Part shown: piece by piece, positions 8,765 to 17,143 of the stretch
Numbering within the stretch: position 1 is the stretch's first letter
Layout of the letters: each line of letters begins with the position of its first letter
Assembly (NCBI RefSeq): GCF_000734895.2
Contig: NZ_CP011382.1
Location: forward strand, 4,690,700-4,754,699
Length of the DNA stretch: 64,000 nucleotides
Direction: 5' to 3'
Origin: Calothrix sp. 336/3
GTDB lineage: Bacteria; Cyanobacteriota; Cyanobacteriia; Cyanobacteriales; Nostocaceae
Translations under genes and position numbers: made by a program
The notes under the pieces: model-generated
Database searches by the model: none
Told to the model about the DNA's origin: nothing
What the model saw: only the letters and a program-made list of their open reading frames with translations

Positions 8765-9661
8765 TTAACTGAGGAGAAAAGCCTCAATTGTTCGCCAAAC
8801 ATCATCAAGCAAATTTCCACTGTTAGCATCAAACCAAGCAATCTCAGGATAAGCACGAAACCAAGTACGCTGCCTTTTAGCAAATTGACGAGTATGTAAA
8901 ATGATGTCTTGTTTGGCAGTTTCTAAAGAAATTTCTTCCCTGAGGTATTGCTTAATTTCTTGATAGCCCAAAGTTTCCAAAAGAGGTAAGTTTAAACCAT
9001 ATTTGTTGCATAAATCTCTCACTTCGTCAACTAAACCATCGGCAATCATTTTTTCTGTGCGTTGGGCAATGCGTTGGTTAAGCTCATCAGGATTACAGTC
9101 TAAACCAATCTGTAAAATAGGATAGGTAGGTGGATTTTCTCCCTGTTGTTGGGAAATAGGAAAACCCGTAATATAAAATACCTCCAATGCTCGCAAAGTC
9201 CTTACCGCATCATGGGGATGAATTTTACTGGCAGCGATCGCGTCCACTTGTTGCAACATCTGATATAGTTGTCTTTGCCCTAGGGTTTGCAACTGCGATC
9301 GCAATTGCAAATTTGGTGCGACACGGGGGATTTTCATACCCCTAGTAATAGCTTTAATATATAGACCAGTGCCACCAACCAAGAGTGAGCAAGACTGGGG
9401 AACAGAATTAATTAATTGTTGTACTTGCTCTTGATAGTCAGCAACAGTCATAGTTTCCGTCGGTTCGCAGACATCAATCAAATAGTGGGGTACTAGCTTC
9501 TGCTCCCCAATTGTCGGTTTTGCCGTACCAATATTAAATTCTCGATATACTTGCCGTGAGTCCGCACTAATAATGATAGTATGCAAACGTTTTGCCAAGG
9601 CGATCGCCAAACCAGACTTACCCGTTGCCGTTGCTCCACAAATTACAATCAATCGTGTCAT
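8765..9661 (-). CDS. miaA: tRNA dimethylallyltransferase
   Basis: A 298-residue cytoplasmic enzyme that transfers dimethylallyl from DMAPP to N6 of A37 in tRNAs reading UNN codons. It shows the P-loop GATATGKS, the SADSRQVYR substrate loop, GTAKPT, GGTGLYIKA and a C-terminal RQFAKRQRTWFR tRNA-binding segment. Length is normal for the family. ATG start. The hydroxylase MiaE, which can act later on the same base, is encoded at 25915-26512. Confidence 0.96.
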   Translation of the reverse strand: MTRLIVICGATATGKSGLAIALAKRLHTIIISADSRQVYREFNIGTAKPTIGEQKLVPHYLIDVCEPTETMTVADYQEQVQQLINSVPQSCSLLVGGTGLYIKAITRGMKIPRVAPNLQLRSQLQTLGQRQLYQMLQQVDAIAASKIHPHDAVRTLRALEVFYITGFPISQQQGENPPTYPILQIGLDCNPDELNQRIAQRTEKMIADGLVDEVRDLCNKYGLNLPLLETLGYQEIKQYLREEISLETAKQDIILHTRQFAKRQRTWFRAYPEIAWFDANSGNLLDDVWRTIEAFLLS

Positions 9662-9834
9662 TCCATCCCAATCATTGCTGCTTCTTGAATGTCGCCCCTA
9701 TTCTCTCATTTCCTCCGCGATCGCCAAAGTTTATTTCCCCACTCATCGTTTGACGGCAAAACACCTTTCCTTGATTTCCCACGGGAAAAATCAACATTCC
9801 ATCTCAGATATATCCCCCATACAAAAAACTCTCT

Positions 9835-9875
9835 AAAAAGCCCTAGAGTCGCCTTGAAGGCTTTTGTGCTAGAAT
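9835..9875 (+). promoter_or_regulatory. Hairpin and possible extended -10 promoter upstream of gyrB
   Basis: A stem AAAAGCC / GGCTTTT (9836-9842 and 9859-9865) is followed directly by TGCTAGAAT (9867-9875), which fits an extended -10 element with TG one base before TAGAAT. No good -35 box is visible at the right distance. It lies about 65 bp before the gyrB start. The assignment is tentative. Confidence 0.35.
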
Positions 9876-9939
9876 CTTGGGGTGTTTTTAACTTTTATGC
9901 CTTTTGGCAACTTCACCCCACAAAGTTAGGAGAATTTTC

Positions 9940-11877
9940 ATGACGAGCAGTTACAGTGCCGATCAGATTCAAGTTCTGGAAGGGCTGGAAGCCGTCCGCA
10001 AACGACCGGGGATGTACATCGGTTCCACTGGTCCGCGAGGACTTCACCATCTAGTCTACGAGGTGGTTGATAACTCCATTGACGAAGCTTTGGCGGGGTA
10101 TTGTACCCATGTGGAGGTGGATCTAAACGCCGATGGTTCTGTGACTGTCACAGATGATGGTCGCGGTATTCCTACGGATTTGCATCCCAAAACTGGGAGA
10201 TCAGCCTTAGAAACTGTGTTAACAGTGCTACACGCTGGTGGTAAATTTGGCGGTGGCGGTTACAAGGTCTCTGGTGGACTCCACGGTGTGGGTATCTCTG
10301 TAGTTAACGCCCTTTCAGAGTGGGTAGAGGTGACAGTTTGGCGGGACAAAAAAGTCCATACGCAACGCTATGAAAGGGGTGCAGCCATTGGGGATTTGGA
10401 GGCGAAACCCTATAAGGAGGCTCGTACAGGTACTTCCGTAAGCTTTAAGCCAGACACCCAAATATTCACAACTGTTACAGAGTTTGATTACACAACTTTA
10501 GCTAATCGTCTGCGGGAGCTAGCTTATTTAAATGCAGGCGTGAAAATAACTTTTACAGATAATCGCCTGGAACTATTAAAGAGCGAACAGCCCAAGATTG
10601 AAAGCTATGAGTATAAGGGTGGGATTCGAGAATACATCGCCTACATGAACAGTGACAAGCAAGCACTGCATGAGGAGATTATTTTCGTCCATGGTGAGCG
10701 GAATAATGTCCAAATAGAAGTGGCATTACAGTGGTGTACCGATGCCTACACAGATAATGTCCTAGGGTTTGCCAATAATATTCGTACCGTAGACGGAGGA
10801 ACCCATTTAGAAGGTTTGAAAGCTGTACTCACCAGAACCTTGAACGCGATCGCTCGTAAACGTAACAAACTTAAAGATGGTGATTCTAACCTAAGTGGAG
10901 AACACGTTCGCGAAGGTTTGACGGCAGTAATTTCTGTGAAAGTCCCCGACCCAGAATTTGAAGGGCAAACTAAAACAAAGCTTGGGAATACAGAAGTGCG
11001 GGGGATTGTCGATTCCCTGGTGGGAGAAGTTCTCACAGAATACCTAGAGTTCCATCCTGGTGTGGCTGACTCCGTTTTAGATAAAGCCATTCAAGCATTT
11101 AAAGCCGCAGAAGCTGCTCGTCATGCGCGGGAATTAGTCCGTCGGAAATCTGTTCTGGAATCTTCCCCTCTCCCCGGAAAACTGGCAGATTGCTCCTCCC
11201 GTGACCCTAGTGAGTCGGAAATCTTCATCGTAGAAGGGGATTCGGCAGGTGGTAGTGCCAAGCAAGGACGGGACAGACGTTTTCAAGCTATTTTGCCCCT
11301 GCGTGGTAAAATCTTGAACATTGAAAAAACCGATGACTCGAAGATTTACAAAAATAATGAAATCCAATCCCTCATCACTGCACTGGGTTTGGGTGTTAAG
11401 GGTGAGGAATTTGATGTCTCTGGCTTACGGTATCATCGAGTCGTAATCATGACCGATGCGGATGTAGACGGAGCCCATATTCGTACCCTGCTGCTGACTT
11501 TCTTCTATCGCTATCAACGCGCATTGATTGAACAAGGTCATATCTATATTGCTTGTCCACCCCTGTACAAGATAGAACGTGGGCGGAATCATTACTATTG
11601 CTTTAGCGATCGCGAGAAAGAACAAATCATCCGGCAGTTCCCAGATAATGCGAACTACACAATTCAGCGCTTTAAAGGTTTAGGGGAAATGATGCCAACC
11701 CAGCTTTGGGAAACCACCATGAACCCAGAAAGCCGCACCTTCAAGCAGGTAGAGATTGAGGATGCAGCAGAAGCCGATCGGATATTTACTATTCTTATGG
11801 GCGATCGCGTCGCCCCCCGTCGAGAATTCATCGAAACCTACGGATCTAAACTCAACCTCACTGATTTGGATATTTAG
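9940..11877 (+). CDS. gyrB: DNA gyrase subunit B
   Basis: ATP-driven negative supercoiling subunit, working with GyrA. The start is placed at the ATG at 9940 because GGAG lies at 9929-9932, seven bases before it, and the protein then begins MTSSYSADQIQVLEG; upstream extension is possible but unsupported. The product is 645 residues, the short bacterial form. GHKL ATPase motifs: DDGRGIP and HAGGKFGGGGYKVSGGLHG. TOPRIM motifs: IVEGDSAGGSAKQGRDR, PLRGKILN and MTDADVDGAHIRTLL. The C-terminus carries QRFKGLGEM, typical of GyrB. Confidence 0.97.
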   Translation: MTSSYSADQIQVLEGLEAVRKRPGMYIGSTGPRGLHHLVYEVVDNSIDEALAGYCTHVEVDLNADGSVTVTDDGRGIPTDLHPKTGRSALETVLTVLHAGGKFGGGGYKVSGGLHGVGISVVNALSEWVEVTVWRDKKVHTQRYERGAAIGDLEAKPYKEARTGTSVSFKPDTQIFTTVTEFDYTTLANRLRELAYLNAGVKITFTDNRLELLKSEQPKIESYEYKGGIREYIAYMNSDKQALHEEIIFVHGERNNVQIEVALQWCTDAYTDNVLGFANNIRTVDGGTHLEGLKAVLTRTLNAIARKRNKLKDGDSNLSGEHVREGLTAVISVKVPDPEFEGQTKTKLGNTEVRGIVDSLVGEVLTEYLEFHPGVADSVLDKAIQAFKAAEAARHARELVRRKSVLESSPLPGKLADCSSRDPSESEIFIVEGDSAGGSAKQGRDRRFQAILPLRGKILNIEKTDDSKIYKNNEIQSLITALGLGVKGEEFDVSGLRYHRVVIMTDADVDGAHIRTLLLTFFYRYQRALIEQGHIYIACPPLYKIERGRNHYYCFSDREKEQIIRQFPDNANYTIQRFKGLGEMMPTQLWETTMNPESRTFKQVEIEDAAEADRIFTILMGDRVAPRREFIETYGSKLNLTDLDI

Positions 11878-12111
11878 TTAAAAAAGTAGAGGGCAGAAGG
11901 TGGAAAGCAGAAGATAGCAGTATTTCATCTATAATCCTTTCTCCTTTCCCCTTTTTCCTCACTTGCTAGCAACTAACCTGACCATAGAAAATAAATTTTT
12001 CGAGATTTTATAATTCCCTCAATTTATTAAAATTTAGTTAAACTGATACATCTGTAAAATTTGATTTTTTCTCAATAAAAAAATATTTTCCACCGTATAT
12101 TCTTCCCATCT

Positions 12112-12143
12112 AAACCCTGAATACACCCAATATTAGGGTTTTT
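12112..12143 (+). terminator. Candidate gyrB terminator
   Basis: AAACCCTGAATA pairs with TATTAGGGTTT (one bulge), followed by a run of T and then GTGTG. It is 235 bp after the gyrB stop, rather far, so the link to gyrB is inferred. Confidence 0.45.
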
Positions 12144-12581
12144 TGTGTGAATACGTATATACTGACTACATAACTAGCCTCAAGTAAGCACTTAAGTATT
12201 TATCCTCGATTTATACTTTCTCGCAGTAGCAACAAAAACATTTATTGAAAACGTAAATTGATGTTATTTTTCCACGTAAATTACTGTCAATTGATTTTCT
12301 CTATCCATCTTCAATGCTGACAGCACAAAGATTTTGACATACTCGATTGCCGTAAAACCACGCCTAACTTAGTAAAAATCCCTCTCTGTAAGATTCTGGG
12401 TAATATTCATTGCGAATCTCTACACACTAGACAAATCAGTGATTAAAATGAATTATTACAACGGTGTTTAATCAAACCTGTTGTCTCAGTCTCAAACTAG
12501 TAAAAGTATATTTTGCATTCACCTAATGCACTACTATTCTCGGTGGTAAAACATCGATTATGTTTATCTGTCAAATTCTTT

Positions 12582-12610
12582 TTGAATTGATTAGAATATC
12601 GGTGTATACA
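12582..12610 (+). promoter_or_regulatory. Candidate sigA promoter
   Basis: TTGAAT, a 17-base spacer, then TATACA (TATACAAT in context). It would give a leader of nearly 900 bases before sigA. Chosen by eye only; other promoters in this stretch are likely. Confidence 0.3.
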
Positions 12611-13493
12611 ATAGGAGAAGTTTGTCAAGTTTCATAGGGCTGAAATTTCCAGATGCGCTCAGACTTATCAGTCAAAAGAAGTGAAGTAAATTCTTATAAC
12701 TCAGTTCTGAGGCTGATTTTGTTGCAAATGAACTATCGGTTTGAGAAATTGGCATTTGTCAGGTAAACCTACTCACATCACTAAATGAAAACTTGGAATT
12801 ATTCACAGAGTGTTTTTCACAGACAGATTAACGTAAATTCCCAATCAATAAATGATCAAGGAAGTTTAAATATGGGTACGAAGAGATATCTGGCGAAATT
12901 CACAATGGAGAATCAATTCATCTTAGTTAGTCATGATGTTGTGTACAATACCTAAAACCAATGCAGATGGTATCCGACAAAGTTTTTGGCAAAATGTCAG
13001 GGAAAGACCACTAGTTTATATCTGGATAGAAGTAAATCAGGTTTCACCCTCATGAAAATAATTCATGGACATCACACAAAAAGAGTGCAATTTCTGTGAA
13101 ACAGGCTACAATCGGAACAGTCTTTACAAAAAATCTTCCAACACTCCTATTCATTTGTATGGAATGGTAAATTTTTTCAACCAGATGAGTTATATACAAC
13201 CTCATCGCAGGAGTTTTGTCTTGAATCTGCACAAGCATTGACTAAGGTGAAGGATTTATTCATAAGGTGAGTGCCCGAGTAACTCAGGGCTAAGACCAAG
13301 GTACGACTTAGAGACGATTAAATTCTCCAAGCCTCATCTTGAAATCAGCACTTTATGGGTGATTTTTCGCCACCAAATCTGAGGAAAACAATATTGAACC
13401 CTCTTAACGACATCAAGGTAAATACCTGAGTGGAATTTAGAGCGGTTGCATATCTTGAGTAATTGATTCTGCAAGGAGCATGAGGAACGCGGC

Positions 13494-14669
13494 ATGAACC
13501 AGGCTAACAACGTACTCGAAAGCATTTATCAGCCTGACTTAGAGACAATAGCTCCATCGGATATGGAGTTAGAGGAACTCTTGATAGATGATGAAGAGGA
13601 CTTGCTAATCAGCGATGAAGGCGAACTAGACGAAGAGTTCTTAGAAGCTCAGTCTGACGAGGAAGATACAAAATCAGAGAAAACCGCCAAATCGCGTCGG
13701 CGATCGCAAACAAAGAAAAAGCACTACACCGAAGATTCAATTCGTCTTTATCTGCAAGAAATTGGTCGCATTCGTTTGTTACGTGCTGATGAAGAAATTG
13801 AATTGGCAAGAAAAATCGCCGATTTACTGGAGCTAGAACGCATCCGGGAAAAACTTTGCCAACAATTGGATCGAGACCCCAAGGATAGCGAATGGGCAGA
13901 GGCAGTACAAATACCGTTGCCCCAATTCCGTTACCGCTTGCACATCGGTAGACGGGCAAAAGATAAAATGGTGCAATCTAACTTGCGTCTTGTAGTTTCA
14001 ATTGCCAAGAAATACATGAATCGCGGTTTATCATTCCAAGACTTAATTCAAGAAGGAAGTCTCGGTTTGATTCGAGCTGCGGAAAAATTTGACCACGAGA
14101 AAGGCTATAAATTCTCTACCTACGCCACATGGTGGATTCGTCAGGCAATCACAAGGGCGATCGCAGATCAATCTCGGACAATTCGTCTGCCAGTCCACCT
14201 ATACGAAACCATTTCTCGCATCAAGAAAACAACTAAATTACTCTCCCAGGAAATGGGTCGCAAACCCACCGAGGAAGAAATTGCTACCCGGATGGAAATG
14301 ACCATTGAAAAGCTGAGATTTATTGCCAAATCAGCTCAATTACCCATTTCCCTAGAAACACCCATTGGTAAGGAAGAAGATTCCCGATTGGGCGATTTCA
14401 TTGAGTCCGATGGTGAGACACCAGAAGACCAAGTTTCTAAGAACTTACTCCGAGAAGACCTAGAAAAGGTTCTAGATAGTCTTAGCCCCCGTGAACGTGA
14501 TGTTTTACGTTTGCGCTATGGTTTGGATGACGGTCGGATGAAAACCCTAGAAGAAATCGGTCAAATCTTCAACGTCACCCGCGAACGGATTCGCCAAATA
14601 GAAGCAAAAGCACTGCGTAAACTACGCCACCCCAACCGGAATAGTGTTCTGAAAGAATACATCCGTTAA
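13494..14669 (+). CDS. sigA: Principal RNA polymerase sigma factor SigA (group 1, RpoD)
   Basis: A 391-residue housekeeping sigma factor. After an acidic N-terminal region (about residues 20-60, many Asp/Glu) and a basic patch RSRRRSQTKKK-like at 63-75, it has region 1.2 (DSIRLYLQEIGRIRLL), region 2 (MVQSNLRLVVSIAKKY, FQDLIQEGSLGLIRA, FSTYATWWIRQAI), region 3 and region 4 with the helix-turn-helix around LEEIGQIFNVTRERIRQIE. The start MNQANNVLESIYQPDL is the one conserved in Nostocales SigA, with an AGGA-type site upstream. It directs transcription of essential genes; the long leader suggests complex control. Confidence 0.97.
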   Translation: MNQANNVLESIYQPDLETIAPSDMELEELLIDDEEDLLISDEGELDEEFLEAQSDEEDTKSEKTAKSRRRSQTKKKHYTEDSIRLYLQEIGRIRLLRADEEIELARKIADLLELERIREKLCQQLDRDPKDSEWAEAVQIPLPQFRYRLHIGRRAKDKMVQSNLRLVVSIAKKYMNRGLSFQDLIQEGSLGLIRAAEKFDHEKGYKFSTYATWWIRQAITRAIADQSRTIRLPVHLYETISRIKKTTKLLSQEMGRKPTEEEIATRMEMTIEKLRFIAKSAQLPISLETPIGKEEDSRLGDFIESDGETPEDQVSKNLLREDLEKVLDSLSPRERDVLRLRYGLDDGRMKTLEEIGQIFNVTRERIRQIEAKALRKLRHPNRNSVLKEYIR

Positions 14670-15106
14670 TCACCATTCCGAATAGGACTTATAGATAGTA
14701 AAGACTGACTTCGAGACGCGACATTATGTCGCGTCTTTTTTCGCTCTATGTGGAATATATTTGCCAAGCTGGGAAATTTGGCGGCAAATACCACCTTTGA
14801 ATTACGGTTCACCAGAACTAACTTCCGTATTAATTCTCATACATTAGACACAGTGAAAGCAAAATATATGAGCTAGCTAACAGCTTACGTAACGTAACCG
14901 CCCTGTTCTAGGTTCGGGAAACCACCCTTCATGGACAGGCTACACAGGCTCAGTATATATATCAGCAGCAAAAGGTTGTACCCTAGCTCAAGCAAAGGTA
15001 TTGATGCTGAACTGGCTGCCAAACAGCCGTTTAGTTCCAAAATTAACCTTTATACTCCCATTCATTTAGTAGTTCATTTAGTAGTAATACGGAGCCAGCA
15101 CCTACA
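14670..15106. other. Gap between sigA and dnaK
   Basis: Contains the sigA terminator (14714-14741). The rest shows no gene. No CIRCE element (TTAGCACTC-N9-GAGTGCTAA) is visible before dnaK, so HrcA control is not supported here. Confidence 0.6.
14714..14741 (+). terminator. sigA intrinsic terminator
   Basis: Perfect 10 bp arms AGACGCGACA / TGTCGCGTCT with a three-base loop, followed by a T run. It lies 44 bp after the sigA stop codon. Confidence 0.85.
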
Positions 15107-17008
15107 ATGGCAAAAGTAGTTGGAATTGACTTAGGTACGACAAACTCCTGCGTAGCAGTAATGGAAGGTGGAAAACCCACAGTTATCGCCAATGCAGAAG
15201 GGTTTCGGACAACACCCTCGGTGGTAGCATTTGCCAAGAATGGTGATACCCTAGTAGGTCAAATCGCCAAGCGCCAAGCGGTGATGAACCCAGAAAACAC
15301 TTTCTACTCCGTCAAACGTTTTATCGGTCGGCGTTACGACGAAGTCACAAACGAAGCAACAGAAGTTTCCTACAAAGTTGTACAAAGTGGCGGCAACGTC
15401 AAGGTAGATTGTCCTCAAGCAGGTAAACAATTTGCTCCTGAAGAAATTTCTGCGAAAGTTCTCCGGAAATTAGTTGAGGATGCCAGCAAATATATTGGCG
15501 AAACTGTTACTCAAGCCGTAATTACCGTTCCTGCTTACTTTAATGATTCCCAGCGTCAAGCCACTAAGGATGCTGGTAAAATTGCTGGTATTGAAGTTTT
15601 ACGTATCATTAACGAACCTACAGCCGCTTCCCTAGCCTACGGCTTTGAGAAGAAAGATAACGAAACTATTCTTGTATTTGACTTGGGTGGTGGTACGTTC
15701 GACGTATCTGTGTTGGAAGTAGGGGATGGTGTATTTGAAGTATTAGCAACTTCTGGTGACACTCACCTTGGTGGTGATGACTTTGACAAGAAGATTGTTG
15801 ATTACTTAGCAGAAACCTTCAGAAAAGATGAAGGTATTGACCTCCGTAAGGACAGACAAGCCTTACAGCGTCTGACAGAAGCGGCAGAAAAAGCCAAAAT
15901 TGAGCTATCTAGCGTTACCCAAGCAGAAATCAATTTACCTTTCATCACTGCTACCCAAGACGGTCCTAAGCACTTGGAAATGACCTTGACTCGTGCCAAA
16001 TTTGAGGAATTATGCTCAGATTTGATTGACCGTTGTCGTATCCCTGTAGAAAAAGCACTACAAGATGCCAAACTCAGCAAGGAAAAAATTGACGAGGTAG
16101 TCTTAGTTGGTGGTTCTACCCGGATTCCTGCGGTACAGGAAGTTGTGAAGCGAGTGCTTGGTAAAGAACCAAACCAAAGCGTTAACCCTGATGAAGTGGT
16201 AGCTGTTGGTGCGGCAATTCAAGCGGGTGTCCTAGCTGGTGATGTTACTGGCATTCTGTTGTTAGACGTAACACCACTATCTTTAGGTGTGGAAACCCTG
16301 GGTGGGGTAATGACTAAGATTATTCCTCGTAACACCACCATTCCTACCAAGAAATCTGAAGTCTTCTCAACTGCGGTGGATGGACAAACCAACGTGGAAA
16401 TTCACGTCCTCCAAGGTGAGCGGGAAATGTCAGGCGATAACAAGAGTCTGGGAACTTTCAAGCTAGATGGTATCCCCCCTGCGCCCCGTGGTGTGCCTCA
16501 AATCGAAGTTATCTTTGATATTGACGCTAACGGTATCTTGAACGTTACAGCGAAAGACAAGGGTACTGGTAAGGAACAGTCCATCAGCATTACAGGTGCT
16601 TCCACCCTGGATAAAACCGATGTGGAACGGATGGTTAGAGAAGCAGAACAAAATGCCTCTAATGATAAGGAGCGTCGGGAGAAAATCGACCGCAAAAACC
16701 AAGCTGATTCCCTCGCGTACCAAGCTGAGAAACAAATCCAAGAGTTGGGTGATAAGGTTCCCGCAGCCGACAAAACTAAAGTGGAAGGTTTAGTTAAGGA
16801 TTTACGGGAAGCTGTCACTAAAGATGATGATGAGCAAATCAAGAAATTGATGCCAGAATTGCAACAAGCCTTATTTGCTGTAGGTAGCAATATTTACCAA
16901 CAAGGCGGTGGCGCACCAGATGCTCCTAGCGATGCTGAAGCTCCTCAAAATCCTAGCAGTGGCAGTGGTGATGATGTGATTGATGCTGACTTTACCGAGT
17001 CTAAGTAA
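15107..17008 (+). CDS. dnaK: Chaperone DnaK (Hsp70), DnaK2 type
   Basis: A 633-residue ATP-driven chaperone. It begins MAKVVGIDLGTTNSCVAV; the ATPase domain shows VITVPAYFNDSQRQATKDAG, INEPTAASLAYG and FDLGGGTFDVS, and the adenosine motif VLVGGSTRIPAV. The substrate domain and helical lid follow, ending in an acidic tail with DDVIDADF, which marks the cyanobacterial form most like bacterial DnaK (DnaK2), usually the essential, heat-inducible copy. No grpE or dnaJ is adjacent. ATG start with a weak CGGAG site about 13 bases upstream. Confidence 0.96.
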   Translation: MAKVVGIDLGTTNSCVAVMEGGKPTVIANAEGFRTTPSVVAFAKNGDTLVGQIAKRQAVMNPENTFYSVKRFIGRRYDEVTNEATEVSYKVVQSGGNVKVDCPQAGKQFAPEEISAKVLRKLVEDASKYIGETVTQAVITVPAYFNDSQRQATKDAGKIAGIEVLRIINEPTAASLAYGFEKKDNETILVFDLGGGTFDVSVLEVGDGVFEVLATSGDTHLGGDDFDKKIVDYLAETFRKDEGIDLRKDRQALQRLTEAAEKAKIELSSVTQAEINLPFITATQDGPKHLEMTLTRAKFEELCSDLIDRCRIPVEKALQDAKLSKEKIDEVVLVGGSTRIPAVQEVVKRVLGKEPNQSVNPDEVVAVGAAIQAGVLAGDVTGILLLDVTPLSLGVETLGGVMTKIIPRNTTIPTKKSEVFSTAVDGQTNVEIHVLQGEREMSGDNKSLGTFKLDGIPPAPRGVPQIEVIFDIDANGILNVTAKDKGTGKEQSISITGASTLDKTDVERMVREAEQNASNDKERREKIDRKNQADSLAYQAEKQIQELGDKVPAADKTKVEGLVKDLREAVTKDDDEQIKKLMPELQQALFAVGSNIYQQGGGAPDAPSDAEAPQNPSSGSGDDVIDADFTESK

Positions 17009-17017
17009 TCTGCTTGC

Positions 17018-17089
17018 GACAGATACCCCACCCGCCTAATGTTACCCTCCCTTTGGTAAGGCGAGGATAGGGTAGGGGTTTTGTCTGTC
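17018..17089 (+). terminator. dnaK terminator
   Basis: A long imperfect stem: GACAGA and ACCCCACCCGCCT pair with AGGCGAGGATAGGGTAGGGG and TCTGTC, with TTTTG after the G-rich arm. It starts 10 bp after the dnaK stop. Confidence 0.6.
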
Positions 17090-17143
17090 TATCATATTGT
17101 TTATCCCTATGGTAAATGTGAGATTTGCCTGGGGATTTTTCAT

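Larger units (their letters stand above)
11878..13493. other. 1.6 kb non-coding stretch between gyrB and sigA
   Basis: No convincing gene on either strand; short open frames here have no recognisable protein character. The stretch is AT-rich. It holds a candidate gyrB terminator (12112-12143) and one candidate promoter (12582-12610). Group 1 sigma genes of heterocystous cyanobacteria are known for long upstream regions with several transcription starts, which is the likely explanation. Confidence 0.6.

Noticed and set aside
9662..9939. Replication origin near gyrB
   Set aside because: No cluster of DnaA boxes and no dnaA or dnaN gene are visible.
13050..13238. Small open frame in the sigA leader
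   Set aside because: The 62-residue product shows no domain or signal, and its composition looks like chance translation of AT-rich DNA.
14895..14935. GGTTCGGGAAACC, like a tRNA T-arm
   Set aside because: No acceptor, D or anticodon arms can be built around it.
15000..15106. CIRCE or heat-shock operator before dnaK
   Set aside because: No TTAGCACTC inverted repeat is present.
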